From SAR202-VII-2 sp965263165 (GTDB lineage Bacteria > Chloroflexota > Dehalococcoidia > Lucifugimonadales > SAR202-VII-2), in the NCBI GenBank assembly GCA_965263165.1, contig OZ253584.1, positions 620,001-684,000 of the forward strand: a DNA stretch of 64,000 nt, written 5' to 3'. Shown piece by piece: positions 1-9,040 of the stretch. Every line of letters starts with the position of its first letter. The first letter of the stretch is position 1. A model generated the notes under the pieces. It was not told the DNA's origin and did not search any database. It saw nothing but the letters and a program-made list of their open reading frames with translations. The position numbers were made by a program, and so were the translations under genes.

Positions 1-10
1 CCAAAACGCG

Positions 11-976
11 TTGCCCACCACGTATCAGTGTGCTACAGTGCCCCTACCTCGTCAAGCAACCGGCAGGTGCGGCATCGGCGTCACCATCAGGACGTTCCGC
101 TGGAGCGACCTCTCATCTCTGGCAAGCCTCCAGTCAGCCATTGGGGGCGGCGACGCTCCCATTTCCCCCGAAGACCTGCGGTTGTGGCTTCAGATTCCAA
201 CGGTCCTTCCCGAAGAGAATTGCTTCCTTGCCGCCGAGGACGACGCCCTTCTCGGGCACCTGCTTCTCTACCCTGAAATTCCGATAGACAACCTCGCCTT
301 CAACGTGGGCGTCCTTCCCAAGCACCGGCGCCGAGGGATCGGCCGCGCGCTTATGGAGAAGGCCTTCGAGCGAGGCCGGGAACTGGGCGTCTCCACCATT
401 CAGGGGTCTGTGAAGGAATCCGCTGCGCCGGAACAGCGGTTCCTGGAGGCCTTGGGGTTCAACTTCGTGCGCCGCTATCAGCGCATGCGGCGCGGTCCGC
501 AGCCCTGCCCCGCGCCCTCGTTAGCACCCGGCGTTGAGTTGGGCCACCTGGAAGACGGGGACCACGAGACGCTGTCACGGGTGCAGAATGCCTCGTTCGC
601 CAGCCATTTCGGCTTCTCTCCCAACGCCCCGGACGACATTGAGCACAGGCTCCATTTGCCTGGGACCAGCCCCGAGGATGTTGTGGTGGCCAGAAAGGAC
701 GGCCAGGTAGTGGCGTACTGCTGGACGATGATGGCAGGCGGCAAGGACGGCCCCAGTGGGGAGATCTGGATGACCGGCGTTCTTCCGGAGTATCAGGGTC
801 TGGGCTTGGGACGCGCCGTGGTGCGGGCCGGCCTACGGCACATGCTGGAACAGCAGGTCCGCCATATCGAACTCGAGGTGGACGAGGCCAATGCCAGCGC
901 CCGGCGACTCTACCTCACCGAGGGATTCCAGGATCTGCACGCCATCGTGTGGGGCCAGCGGAGGCTCACCGGCTAG
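11..976 (+). CDS. Tandem GNAT N-acetyltransferase
   Basis: The protein has two GNAT folds. The first acetyl-CoA-binding motif is near residues 100-115 (VLPKHRRRGIGRAL) and the second near 256-270 (VLPEYQGLGLGRAV). Each is followed by the usual fold end (EALGFNFV; LYLTEGF). Tandem GNAT proteins include mycothiol synthase MshD, but no substrate can be assigned here. The reading frame opens with TTG at position 11, close to the window edge. A GTG at 38 is an alternative and the first roughly 24 residues look unstructured, so the start is uncertain. The gene converges on the glycosyltransferase gene and the two 3' ends overlap by 11 bases. Confidence 0.8.
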   Translation: MPTTYQCATVPLPRQATGRCGIGVTIRTFRWSDLSSLASLQSAIGGGDAPISPEDLRLWLQIPTVLPEENCFLAAEDDALLGHLLLYPEIPIDNLAFNVGVLPKHRRRGIGRALMEKAFERGRELGVSTIQGSVKESAAPEQRFLEALGFNFVRRYQRMRRGPQPCPAPSLAPGVELGHLEDGDHETLSRVQNASFASHFGFSPNAPDDIEHRLHLPGTSPEDVVVARKDGQVVAYCWTMMAGGKDGPSGEIWMTGVLPEYQGLGLGRAVVRAGLRHMLEQQVRHIELEVDEANASARRLYLTEGFQDLHAIVWGQRRLTG

Positions 977-2252
977 GTATCGCCAGCTGCCTAGCTCTTC
1001 CCACGGCGGCCGCCAACGGAGGGGCCGCCAACGGAGGGGCCGCCAGCAACGCGTACTTCTCCTCGAGGCGTTCCGCCAGCTTGTCCCACCCCAGACTCAG
1101 CGCCTTCTGACGCCCGGCCCGGCCCAGGGAATCCCTCAGAGCAGGGTGCCCGAGAAGGACCTCCAGCCGGTCGGCAAAGGCATCGGGGGAGCGCCAGGGA
1201 ATCAGGTAACCGGTCTCTCCATCCCGCACGAACGTGGGCAAGCCCCCCACCCTGGAAGCAACCACCGGCGTGCCGCACGCCAGGGCCTCCAGGGCCACCA
1301 GTCCGAAGCTTTCGTAGTACGAAGGCAACACCAGGGCCTCTGCGGCGTTGTAGAACACCGGCAGGCGGTCTTGCTTGACAGACCCCACGAACCACGCCAC
1401 GTCGGCGAGCCCCATCTCCTGGGCCCGCTGCTTGAGACGCCCAACCTCCGGCTCGCCGTCCTTCCCCCCGACCATCACCAGCCTGAGGCCGCGGCGATCC
1501 TCGATGGCGGCCGCGGCTTGCAGCAGCAGGTCCAGTCCCTTGATGGGCTCCACCCGCCCCACGTAGAGAACGACCTTCTTACCCTCCAGCCCCAGCTCCC
1601 TCTTGCAGGCTTCCCGGTCCATGGGCCTGAACAACTGTGTGTCCACGCCTGCCGGCAGGACATCGGCGCAACCCTGGGCAGCGCCGTAGAGCCGGGTCAT
1701 AGCGTCTCGCTCGTGGTCGCTGTAGGCAAGAATGAGGTCTGCCGCACCCATGACCTTCCGCTCCACCCCTGCCCTCATTTCGGGCTCCCACCCGCCAACG
1801 TAGGCCTGCTGCTTCACCGTTGCCAGCGTGTGGAAGTTGGCCACGTGGGGAGCATTCCATTGGTTGGCCAGGAACATGCCGGCCCGCCCCGACAGCCAGT
1901 AGTGACTGTGCACAATCTGATACTCGAGACCTTCAGAGCTGGCAAAGCGCGCCGCGTTCCGGGTGAACTGCGGCAGATACCAGTACAGGCTCTCCTTCTC
2001 TTCGAAGTAGGGGCCCGCCCTAACGTGAATGACGCGGGAATTTGGCCCCAATTCCACGATCTGAGGGTCCTCTGGGTCGTGGCAACGCGTATACACGTCA
2101 ACGGCCAGACCCCGCTTGCCCAACTCGATGGCGGTCTGCAAAAGGAATACATTCATACCGCCGGTCTCGCGCTCGCCAAGGCGGGCGACCGGGCATCCGT
2201 GCATACTAATGAAGGCAACGCGTCGCAGCGGCCTTCGGGCGCCGTCTTCCAT
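966..2252 (-). CDS. GT4-family glycosyltransferase (MshA / sucrose-phosphate-synthase-like)
   Basis: A 428-residue retaining glycosyltransferase of the GT-B fold. The N-terminal acceptor domain has the GGMNVF loop typical of MshA and sucrose-phosphate synthases. The donor domain has LYVGRVEPIKGLDLLL and the E-x7-E signature ESFGLVALE near residue 315, followed by ACGTPVVAS. It would transfer a sugar from an NDP-sugar to an unknown acceptor in the cytoplasm. The C-terminus carries a short Ala/Pro/Leu tandem repeat that is also a perfect 15-bp DNA repeat. The upstream gene (CelD-like) ends only 2 bases before this start, so the two are probably co-transcribed with folE. Confidence 0.85.
   Translation of the reverse strand: MEDGARRPLRRVAFISMHGCPVARLGERETGGMNVFLLQTAIELGKRGLAVDVYTRCHDPEDPQIVELGPNSRVIHVRAGPYFEEKESLYWYLPQFTRNAARFASSEGLEYQIVHSHYWLSGRAGMFLANQWNAPHVANFHTLATVKQQAYVGGWEPEMRAGVERKVMGAADLILAYSDHERDAMTRLYGAAQGCADVLPAGVDTQLFRPMDREACKRELGLEGKKVVLYVGRVEPIKGLDLLLQAAAAIEDRRGLRLVMVGGKDGEPEVGRLKQRAQEMGLADVAWFVGSVKQDRLPVFYNAAEALVLPSYYESFGLVALEALACGTPVVASRVGGLPTFVRDGETGYLIPWRSPDAFADRLEVLLGHPALRDSLGRAGRQKALSLGWDKLAERLEEKYALLAAPPLAAPPLAAAVGRARQLAIPSR
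1010..1044. repeat. 15-bp tandem repeat in glycosyltransferase 3' end
   Basis: Two perfect copies of CCGCCAACGGAGGGG lie head to tail, followed by the start of a third. They encode the repeated AAPPL pentapeptide at the C-terminus of the glycosyltransferase. This is typical of slippage in a tolerant tail. Confidence 0.8.
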
Positions 2253-2254
2253 GG

Positions 2255-3238
2255 TCAGCCCCTCCGGGCCGTCAACGTGTAGATGCGCACATCCTCTGCG
2301 CCAAGGTCATACTTGTAGCGTTCGTCGCCTCTCAGCAGGTCATAGTACGTCATGCCGGATTCGATGGCATCCCGCAGGCAGAGCACCTTGAGAAGCAGTC
2401 CCACGGACAGGTGGTCGTAGGCCCTGTCGAAGCCGCTGTTGTACAGGAAGCGAGCCCCCATGTAGTCCATGCACAGAGTAGCGGCGACGCGCGCGCCGTC
2501 AAGCTCCAGAAAGAACAGGCGGAGGACGCCGGCGTCCAGAAGCTCGCGGGCCATGTCCCGAAAGAACTGCTCCCGCTCGGCCGTCATGAACTCCGCCTTG
2601 TCGTCCCGGCTCTGCCGCATCAGTCCCAGAAGGCAGTCCATCGCCTCCGGCAGGTCCTCCGCCGCGCTGACGGCGTAGCACCGCAGTGTCCCGGCGCCCT
2701 CCAGACGGCGGAGCTTCCTGCGAAGCTCGTGCCGGTCCTTCTTCTTCAGGCCAGATAGGTAGTCCTCCCATGACTCCGGCAGGCGAATCCCAGGCGCCAC
2801 GTCTTCGAGTTCGACCGAGGGGTCGAGGCCGTGGGCGCGCAGCGCGGCCGGAAGCTCTTCCAACGCATTCGACCCCTCAGGAAGGGACTCCAGACGAACT
2901 GTGTCCCAGCCGGAATCCTGCATCAGGTAGTCCACAAGGGCCGCGTAAACGTCTGAGGCGCCCTCATCAGGCACGATGAAGTCGTGGTAGTCCACAAGAT
3001 CGGTGCCCCCCAGGAAGGTAAGGGCCCCGTCCCTGCGCGCCAGAGGCGCGATCCCCCGGAGGCCGGTGGAATTGCGGGCGCTGAGAAGGAGCAATCCCGT
3101 ATCTTGTCCCATCCAACGCCACCAGAGACGTTGCCATAGGGGAGTCAGAAACACCTTGTTGGAGTCGGAGCGGGCCAGGAGTTCCGTCCAGCCGGATTCC
3201 AGCGCGTCAAAGCTCTCTGGCGCCACGGTGTAGGTCAA
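2255..3238 (-). CDS. CelD/BcsL-like GNAT acyltransferase (Acetyltransf_6 type)
   Basis: A protein of 327 residues when started at the TTG at 3238. This start overlaps the folE stop codon as TTGA, a normal translational-coupling arrangement. The open frame continues about 110 codons upstream, but that part is only the shadow of folE. The second half has the features of the CelD/BioF2-type GNAT family: a basic helix LKKKDRHELRRKLRRLE, then VAATLCMDYMGARFLYNSGF, and the end motif YYDLLRGDERYKYDLG. Such proteins often act in polysaccharide or cell-envelope modification, which fits the adjacent glycosyltransferase. The exact substrate is unknown. Confidence 0.78.
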   Translation of the reverse strand: MTYTVAPESFDALESGWTELLARSDSNKVFLTPLWQRLWWRWMGQDTGLLLLSARNSTGLRGIAPLARRDGALTFLGGTDLVDYHDFIVPDEGASDVYAALVDYLMQDSGWDTVRLESLPEGSNALEELPAALRAHGLDPSVELEDVAPGIRLPESWEDYLSGLKKKDRHELRRKLRRLEGAGTLRCYAVSAAEDLPEAMDCLLGLMRQSRDDKAEFMTAEREQFFRDMARELLDAGVLRLFFLELDGARVAATLCMDYMGARFLYNSGFDRAYDHLSVGLLLKVLCLRDAIESGMTYYDLLRGDERYKYDLGAEDVRIYTLTARRG

Positions 3239-3819
3239 GCCTGCCTCCCCATCAGCAGGGAGAGAAACTCGGAGCGGGTCATGGCCTGACTGCGGAAGGC
3301 GCCCCTCGTGGCTGAGGTGCTGACGCGGGCGCCCGGCTTGTTGACTCCTCTCATGGCCATGCACATATGCTCGGCCTCGATGACGACGCCCACGCCCCAC
3401 GGGTCCAGGCTGTCCATGATGGCGTCGGCGTACTGCGTCGTCAGCCGCTCTTGCAACTGCGGACGACGCGCCAGTATCTCCAAAGCCCGGACGAGCTTGC
3501 TCAGCCCCACCACCCTCCCGCGAGGGAGATACCCAATGTACGCATGGCCGTAGAACGGCAGCAGGTGATGCTCGCACATCGAAAAGAACTGGATGTCCTT
3601 CACGATGACCATCTCATCGTGGCCCTCCTCGAAGCCCGTGACCAGGACTTCCGAGGGGTCTTGAAGAAGGCCGGCGAACAGCTCTTTGTACATCTCGGCA
3701 ACGCGAGCGGGGGTGTCGACGATGCCGTCGCGTCCGGTGTCCTCGCCAAGCGCTTCGAGGATTTCTTGCACGGCATCCCTGATGCGCTCGGACTGTATGC
3801 CGGGTATCTGGATGGTCAT
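3235..3819 (-). CDS. folE: GTP cyclohydrolase I
   Basis: A 194-residue protein of typical family length. It converts GTP to 7,8-dihydroneopterin triphosphate, the first step of folate/tetrahydropterin synthesis. The zinc and active-site signature FFSMCEHHLLPFYGHAYIGY is present, followed by GLSKLVRALEILARRPQLQE and the C-terminal MAMRGVNKPGARVSTSATRG. Its stop overlaps the TTG start of the downstream CelD-like gene, so it probably heads a three-gene unit with that gene and the GT4 gene. Confidence 0.96.
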   Translation of the reverse strand: MTIQIPGIQSERIRDAVQEILEALGEDTGRDGIVDTPARVAEMYKELFAGLLQDPSEVLVTGFEEGHDEMVIVKDIQFFSMCEHHLLPFYGHAYIGYLPRGRVVGLSKLVRALEILARRPQLQERLTTQYADAIMDSLDPWGVGVVIEAEHMCMAMRGVNKPGARVSTSATRGAFRSQAMTRSEFLSLLMGRQA

Positions 3820-3982
3820 TGGCTAAACCCTTGCGCTGTGGACATCCATTGGCCCCCCTGGCGCCTCGACCGCCTGCAGGTCAGCGGGGACCTCTGCGGC
3901 AGGCAAGCCCAATACGCCGTCTCCGGCGTCCGCAACCGGCCGTCCCCACAGGGGACGTGACCCGGTTCCAACGTCTCCATTC

Positions 3983-5290
3983 CTAGTCTTCCAGGTGCTC
4001 CACACGCACCAAATTGCCTATTTCCCACACTACATCCAGGCGCTTTACTTCGTCCAGCGCACGCTGCATTGCCTCTTCCCTGGAGGGGTGCGTCGTAAGC
4101 ACCAACTCCGCTGTGCCCTGCTTCGGGTCGGCCTCTTTCTGGATTACGGAGGCGAGGCTGATGTTCCCATCGCCCAGGACCCGGCTGATCTTGGCTAGAA
4201 CGCCTGCCGCGTCCGTCGCCGTAATCCGCAGGTAATAGCGGGTCTCCAGCTCGCTCATCGGCTTCACCGGCAGGCCCCTGTTGACCATAACGGGCACCGG
4301 AAAGCCGCCCCCGTCCGCAAGCCCCCGGGCGATCTCCAGCACGTCCCCGGCCACGGCGCTGGCCGTGGGTTGCGGCCCCGCTCCACGCCCGTAGAACTGG
4401 ACCGGGCCGGTGAGATCGCCCTCCACCTCCACCGCGTTGAAAACACCGTCCACCTTGGCCAGCATGACATCCTTGGGAATGAACGTTGGGTGCACCCTGG
4501 CCTGTACTCCGTCGAACTCCTGCCTGGCAATGGCCAGAAGCTTTATGGCGTAGCCCAACTCATCCGCATACCGGAAGTCCCTGGCCTTCAGCCTGGAAAC
4601 GCCTTCTCGGTAGACGTCTGCGGCGCGGACGCGCGTGTGAAAGGCCAGCGAGGCTAGAATGGCCAGCTTAAAGGCTGCGTCCGTCCCATCCACGTCAGCG
4701 GTGGGATCCGGCTCCGCGTAGCCGCGGGCCTGCGCCTCTTCCAGCGCTTCCCGGAAGTCCGCCCCTTCCTGGGCCATGCGCGTCAGGATGTAGTTGGTGG
4801 TCCCGTTGATGATGGCGTGCACCGCGGAGATCTCGTTGGCCTGCAGGTCCCTGCGCAGAGGTCCTATGATGGGTATCCCTCCGCCCACGCTGGCCTCGAA
4901 GCGCAACTGCACTCCCATGTCGGCAGCCAGGCTCAACAGCTCCGGCCCAACCTTGGCCATCACCTCTTTGTTGGCGGTAACAACGTGCTTGCCGGCTCTC
5001 AGCGCCGATTCCAAGTGCTCCGCGGCCGGATGCTCGCCACCCATGACCTCCACGACGATATCGACTTCCCTGTCCTCCAGGATCGAAGCGGCATCGGTCG
5101 TCAAGAGATCGGCCGGCGCGCCAGCCGCCCGCGGCTTGGAAGGGTCGCGAACCAGAATCCGGCGCAGGGCGACAGGGGCGCCTACCCGATCCGAGAACGG
5201 TCCGGCCGGGTCCAGCAGGGTCTGGGCGACCGCCGACCCGACCACCCCAAGGCCCAGGAGCCCAATGTTTACTTGCGATTTCTTTGGCAT
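3983..5290 (-). CDS. hom: Homoserine dehydrogenase
   Basis: The start is placed at MPKKSQVNIGLLGLG (435 residues); the open frame runs 35 codons further upstream but lacks family similarity there. The enzyme reduces aspartate semialdehyde to homoserine for Thr/Met synthesis. The Rossmann motif GLLGLGVVGSAVA is at the N-terminus. The catalytic region has ASVGGGIPIIGPLRRDLQAN and INGTTNYILT, and a C-terminal ACT domain begins at YYLRITATDAAGVLAKISRV. The ACT domain implies allosteric feedback, commonly by threonine. The gene stands alone between folE and a PPIase gene, with 163 bp to folE. Confidence 0.95.
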   Translation of the reverse strand: MPKKSQVNIGLLGLGVVGSAVAQTLLDPAGPFSDRVGAPVALRRILVRDPSKPRAAGAPADLLTTDAASILEDREVDIVVEVMGGEHPAAEHLESALRAGKHVVTANKEVMAKVGPELLSLAADMGVQLRFEASVGGGIPIIGPLRRDLQANEISAVHAIINGTTNYILTRMAQEGADFREALEEAQARGYAEPDPTADVDGTDAAFKLAILASLAFHTRVRAADVYREGVSRLKARDFRYADELGYAIKLLAIARQEFDGVQARVHPTFIPKDVMLAKVDGVFNAVEVEGDLTGPVQFYGRGAGPQPTASAVAGDVLEIARGLADGGGFPVPVMVNRGLPVKPMSELETRYYLRITATDAAGVLAKISRVLGDGNISLASVIQKEADPKQGTAELVLTTHPSREEAMQRALDEVKRLDVVWEIGNLVRVEHLED

Positions 5291-5395
5291 TTTAGCAGAG
5301 CGCCACAGCGCAACAACGGAATGCTTCAGCCCAGGGCCCACCTTATCGGAAACAGCATCGCGACGGCCATTGGGGCGCCGAAGCGGGGAGTCCAC

Positions 5396-6544
5396 CTACA
5401 GCACCCGCTCCAGCAACCACTCGTACTGCCACGAACAGTCGGGGTCGGCGTTGACGAAGGGCGCCTCAAAGCACCGCTCCACGCCAATGGCCTCCCGCTG
5501 TTCTTGGAACCATTCCACAAAGTGCTGTTGCCGCAACACATCGAGAAACGCCTCATCCACGGGGCGGGCGGGGTCGCGCTCATCGACAAAGTAGATGGAT
5601 GTTCCCCCAAACGACTCCGACATCTCACCCGGCTGCAACTCGAATACAATGTCGCCAACGCCGGTCAGCACTCCCCTCGGTATCCACCCAAGCTCTCCGG
5701 GTTCGTTCTCTTCCACCTCGACGGCGGCCGCCGTCGAGGTGGCGTCGTCGCTAATCACCGCCGTTGACGTCGCATCCAACGATGGGCCTATGAGGTCTAG
5801 CTCGCTGACGGGAGTGTTGTACTCCTTCGACAGGGAAACGAAGTCCTCTCCGGCCTCGAGCCGGGCCAGCACCAACGACATCTCCTCCTCGGTCGCTGTG
5901 GCGATGAACCAGACGTGGATCTGTTCCTGAACGTCAGGGACCTCCTGACCGACTATCTCTTGGAGCTTCTCCACGTAGAGAATGTCCTCGGCGCGTAGTC
6001 GTAGATCTTCTTCGTCGAGTTCCACCGTATCCAGGTAGTCGCGGAACGCCTGCCGATAGTCCGATTCCAACAATGGAGGGGCATCGGGAGCAGGGGCGCC
6101 CAGGATGAAGTCGCGAATGGCGGCGTCAACCTCCTCCTCAGTCAACTCGACTCCAAGCTCGGACCCCTTCTGTCGCACAACCTGACCCGCCTCCAACTGC
6201 TCGAGAACGATGAAGGGGATGCTTTGGATATCCGAAGCCGCAGCAGCGCCGCCAAGGATGGCGACGCGGGCCTCGGATTTGGAGAGTTTCAAGAGGTAGC
6301 CAAGGTCGAACTCGGCGTCGCCGACCCTGCTAACGACTGAGTGGGCGCTGGCGATGTTGTCGCGATAGTACCCGTAGACAGGAAGCGCCACCGCCACGAT
6401 GATCGCGGCGGCCACCACGATGACAAGCAACCGTTGCCGGCTGTCATCCATACCCCACCGGCTTGGTTGTCGCGGTCGGTCGGGAGGGTTGTCTCGGGGC
6501 GGTCGCTGTTGTCGCATACGTTCGGATAACGGCGGAGGGGCCAT
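5396..6544 (-). CDS. Membrane-anchored parvulin-type peptidyl-prolyl isomerase (PpiC/SurA-like)
   Basis: 382 residues: a Pro/Arg-rich cytoplasmic N-terminus (1-38), one transmembrane helix (LLVIVVAAAIIVAVALPVYG, about 39-58), an extracytoplasmic SurA_N-like helical region and a parvulin domain. The parvulin region has VQEQIHVWFIATATEEEM, then AGEDFVSLSKEYNTP, then GELGWIPRGVL and FELQPGEMSE. An Ala/Thr/Ser insertion (DATSTAVISDDATSTAAAVE) interrupts the domain. It is likely an extracytoplasmic folding factor. The first methionine is used; a second at MDDSRQR (residue 32) is possible. Confidence 0.85.
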   Translation of the reverse strand: MAPPPLSERMRQQRPPRDNPPDRPRQPSRWGMDDSRQRLLVIVVAAAIIVAVALPVYGYYRDNIASAHSVVSRVGDAEFDLGYLLKLSKSEARVAILGGAAAASDIQSIPFIVLEQLEAGQVVRQKGSELGVELTEEEVDAAIRDFILGAPAPDAPPLLESDYRQAFRDYLDTVELDEEDLRLRAEDILYVEKLQEIVGQEVPDVQEQIHVWFIATATEEEMSLVLARLEAGEDFVSLSKEYNTPVSELDLIGPSLDATSTAVISDDATSTAAAVEVEENEPGELGWIPRGVLTGVGDIVFELQPGEMSESFGGTSIYFVDERDPARPVDEAFLDVLRQQHFVEWFQEQREAIGVERCFEAPFVNADPDCSWQYEWLLERVL

Positions 6545-6618
6545 CCCTAGCAGGCATCCCTAATGGAAGAACTGAGTGCGCCCCTCCAAAAAGCCCCGCC
6601 TCCGGAGCACCGGCGCTC

Positions 6619-6888
6619 CTAGCGCTCCGCCGTGCGGATGTGGTCGGCAGTGAAGGGCAGGAGGGCCAGGTGGCGGGCTCGCTTCACGGCGTCGGAAAGC
6701 TGGCGCTGGTGCCGGGCGCAGGTGCCCGACTTACGCCGCGAGTCTATCCGCGACCACTCGGAGAGATACCGCCGCAAGCGGTTCGCGTCTTTGTAGTCTA
6801 TCTGCGCAATCTTGTCGACGCAGAAGTTGCAAACCTTGCGTCGGGCAAAGTATCTGGGGCGTCCTTCTCGGCGCCGTCGCTCTACCAT
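6619..6888 (-). CDS. rpsR: 30S ribosomal protein S18
   Basis: 89 residues. The N-terminal RRKVCNFCVDK keeps the Cys-x2-Cys pair of zinc-type S18, followed by IDYKDANRLRRYLSEW and the conserved end AVKRARHLALLPFT. It is last in the rpsF-ssb-rpsR operon; the L9 gene that often follows is not present downstream here. Confidence 0.97.
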   Translation of the reverse strand: MVERRRREGRPRYFARRKVCNFCVDKIAQIDYKDANRLRRYLSEWSRIDSRRKSGTCARHQRQLSDAVKRARHLALLPFTADHIRTAER

Positions 6889-6919
6889 AGCCTAAATTCA
6901 CCTCTTTCCCTTTGAACAA

Positions 6920-7336
6920 CTAGAACGGGAGGTCGTCCTGGTCTATCGGAGACTTTTCATCGTACTTCACCGGCGGTTGCTCCCCGCCGCCATAATCGGG
7001 GCCCGGCGCCCGGTCCAAGAAAAGGACCTGGTTCGCCACGATCTCATTGCGGTATCGCGTCTGCCCGTCCTGGCCTTCCCAGGAGTGGCTCTTCAGCCGC
7101 CCCTCAACGTAAGCTCGCCGGCCTTTGGACAGGAACTGGTTGCAATGCTCGGCCAACTGGTTCCATGCCACCACCGTGAACCACTCGGTCTCCTGCTTGC
7201 GCTCTCCGTCGGACGTGGTGTAGGAGCGGCTGGTCGCAATACGGAAGGAGGTTACTGGGTTGCCTCCGGCGGTGTAGCGCATCTCGGGGTCGGTCCCCAC
7301 GTTGCCAATCACCATCAGCTTGTTCAGTCCCACCAT
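6920..7336 (-). CDS. ssb: Single-stranded DNA-binding protein
   Basis: 138 residues with an OB fold at 1-110: LNKLMVIGNVGTDPEMRY, the aromatic contacts TEWFTVVAWNQLAE, and LSKGRRAYVEGRL. It ends in the acidic tip IDQDDLPF that recruits partner proteins. The linker is short for the family. It lies between rpsF and rpsR, the standard bacterial arrangement. Confidence 0.96.
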   Translation of the reverse strand: MVGLNKLMVIGNVGTDPEMRYTAGGNPVTSFRIATSRSYTTSDGERKQETEWFTVVAWNQLAEHCNQFLSKGRRAYVEGRLKSHSWEGQDGQTRYRNEIVANQVLFLDRAPGPDYGGGEQPPVKYDEKSPIDQDDLPF

Positions 7337-7352
7337 GACCCGCTCCTTTCCC

Positions 7353-7673
7353 CTACTGTTCCACCGCGGCCGCCTTCTTCTTGACCTCTCGTTTCACCAG
7401 AAGGTGTCTCAGCAGGTCGTCCTGAAGCTTGAACATCGCCTCCATCTCGGCGGCCCACTTGCCGTCCATTTCCAGATGGGTCAGGATGAACACGCCCTCG
7501 CGAAACCCCTGGATGGAGTAGGCCAGACGCCGCAAGCCCCAGCGTTCGTCCTTGGAGATTGAGCCCCCGTTATCGGTAACGAATTTCTGGGCGCGTTCCA
7601 CCAATGCGTTGACGGCGTCGTCATCCGCCGATGGCTTGGCCACCATGATAAGTTCGTAATCGCGTACCGGCAC
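7353..7673 (-). CDS. rpsF: 30S ribosomal protein S6
   Basis: 106 residues. It begins MPVRDYELIMVAKPSADD and contains WGLRRLAYSIQGFREGVF, both typical of S6. It is the first gene of the rpsF-ssb-rpsR operon and is separated from ssb by 16 bp. S6 pairs with S18 in the 30S platform, consistent with the operon. Confidence 0.96.
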   Translation of the reverse strand: MPVRDYELIMVAKPSADDDAVNALVERAQKFVTDNGGSISKDERWGLRRLAYSIQGFREGVFILTHLEMDGKWAAEMEAMFKLQDDLLRHLLVKREVKKKAAAVEQ

Positions 7674-7689
7674 TGGTCACCGCCCGGAC

Positions 7690-7720
7690 ACAAAATAACC
7701 CGCCGCCCTTCAGAGCGGCG
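7690..7720 (-). terminator. Rho-independent terminator after glyA
   Basis: Read on the minus strand, CGCCGC and GCGGCG form a 6-bp stem around an 8-nt loop, followed by GGTTATTTT. The hairpin is 3' of glyA and just upstream of rpsF, so it probably separates the two transcription units. Confidence 0.6.
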
Positions 7721-7765
7721 CGCTCATTCTATCATGTTCGCCTTCAGATAGCCACCGAACCGCTC

Positions 7766-9010
7766 TCACCAATCGAGGCCGGGCACAGGGAAGCCGCTGG
7801 TGAACTGCTGGACCTCCTCCCCCACCTCCCGCTCGACCGCCTCGTCACCCAGGTTGGCGAGCACCCTCACGATGCAGCGCGCCACCCGGCGCATGTCGTC
7901 CTCCCCGAAGCCCCTGCTGGTCACCGCAGGGGCGCCCAGGCGCAGGCCGCTGGCGACCCTAGGGGGCTTGGGGTCGAAGGGAATGGCGTTCCTGTTCACG
8001 GTGATGTGCACCCGTTCCAAGGCCTCCTCAGCATCCCTGCCGGTGACGTTTAGCGGAGTCAGGTCCACCAGCAGCATGTGGTTGTCAGTGCCGCCGGAGA
8101 CAATGCGCAGCCCGCCCTCAGCCAGCCCAGCGCCCAAAGCCCGCGCATTGTCGACGACGCTCCGTCCGTACTCAGCAAAGCTGGGTAGAAGCGCCTCCCC
8201 GAAGGCCACAGCCTTCCCGGCAATGACGTGCATGAGAGGCCCCCCCTGCGTATGGGGAAACACCTTCCGGTCCACATCGCGGGCCAGAGCCTCGCCGCAC
8301 ATGATCATCGCGCCCCGGGGACCCCGGAGCGTCTTGTGCGTCGTCGTCGTCGTCACGTCGGCAAAGGGAATGGACGAAGGGTGAGCGCCCGCGGCGACGA
8401 GCCCCGCTAGGTGCGCAATGTCCGCCATGAGCAGCGCTCCAACCTCGTCGGCGATCTCGCGAAAGCGTGGGAAGTCGATGGTGCGCGGGTAGGCCGTGTA
8501 CCCACAGACAATGAGCTTGGGCCGGTGCTCGCGCGCCAGCCGGGCAACCTCGTCGTAGTCAATCGTCTCCGTCTCCTCTGAAACCCCGTAGGACGCGAAG
8601 TTGTAGAGGGCGCCGGAGAAATTCACCTGACTCCCGTGGGTCAGATGCCCCCCCATGTCCAGCTTCATGCCCATGACCGTGTCGCCGGGTTGCAGTAGCG
8701 CGAAATAGGCGGCCATATTGGCCTGTGCGCCGCTATGGGACTGGACGTTGGCGTGCGCCGCGCCGAACAGTTCCTTGGCCCGGTCGAGGGCCAGTTGCTC
8801 CACGACGTCCACGTACTCACAGCCGCCGTAGTAGCGGCGTCCCGGGTAGCCCTCGGCGTACTTGTTGGTGAGGTGTGTCCCAGTGGCCTCCAGCACGGCC
8901 CGGCTGGCGTAATTTTCCGATGCGATCAACACCACGTTGCGCCGCTGCCGCTCGGCCTCCCTCTGGATTGCCTCAGCGACCACTGGGTCCTGCTGGGCCA
9001 GTACGCTCAT
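7766..9010 (-). CDS. glyA: Serine hydroxymethyltransferase
   Basis: 414 residues, the usual length. This PLP enzyme interconverts serine and glycine with tetrahydrofolate. Visible signatures are NVVLIASENYASRAVLEA, YAEGYPGRRYYGGCEYVD, NVQSHSGAQANMAAYFALL, and the PLP-lysine segment FADVTTTTTHKTLRGPRGA. It is the first gene downstream of the BCCP gene on the same strand (30-bp gap) and may be transcribed with it. Confidence 0.97.
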   Translation of the reverse strand: MSVLAQQDPVVAEAIQREAERQRRNVVLIASENYASRAVLEATGTHLTNKYAEGYPGRRYYGGCEYVDVVEQLALDRAKELFGAAHANVQSHSGAQANMAAYFALLQPGDTVMGMKLDMGGHLTHGSQVNFSGALYNFASYGVSEETETIDYDEVARLAREHRPKLIVCGYTAYPRTIDFPRFREIADEVGALLMADIAHLAGLVAAGAHPSSIPFADVTTTTTHKTLRGPRGAMIMCGEALARDVDRKVFPHTQGGPLMHVIAGKAVAFGEALLPSFAEYGRSVVDNARALGAGLAEGGLRIVSGGTDNHMLLVDLTPLNVTGRDAEEALERVHITVNRNAIPFDPKPPRVASGLRLGAPAVTSRGFGEDDMRRVARCIVRVLANLGDEAVEREVGEEVQQFTSGFPVPGLDW

Positions 9011-9040
9011 GCATGTCCTCCTGATGTTCCAGCCTATCCG

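Noticed and set aside
891..2282. 463-codon ORF opposite the glycosyltransferase
   Set aside because: A shadow on the other strand of a gene with clear GT4 motifs; no family features.
3239..3577. Long N-terminus of the CelD-like protein
   Set aside because: It is the folE coding sequence in another frame; the TTGA overlap gives a better start.
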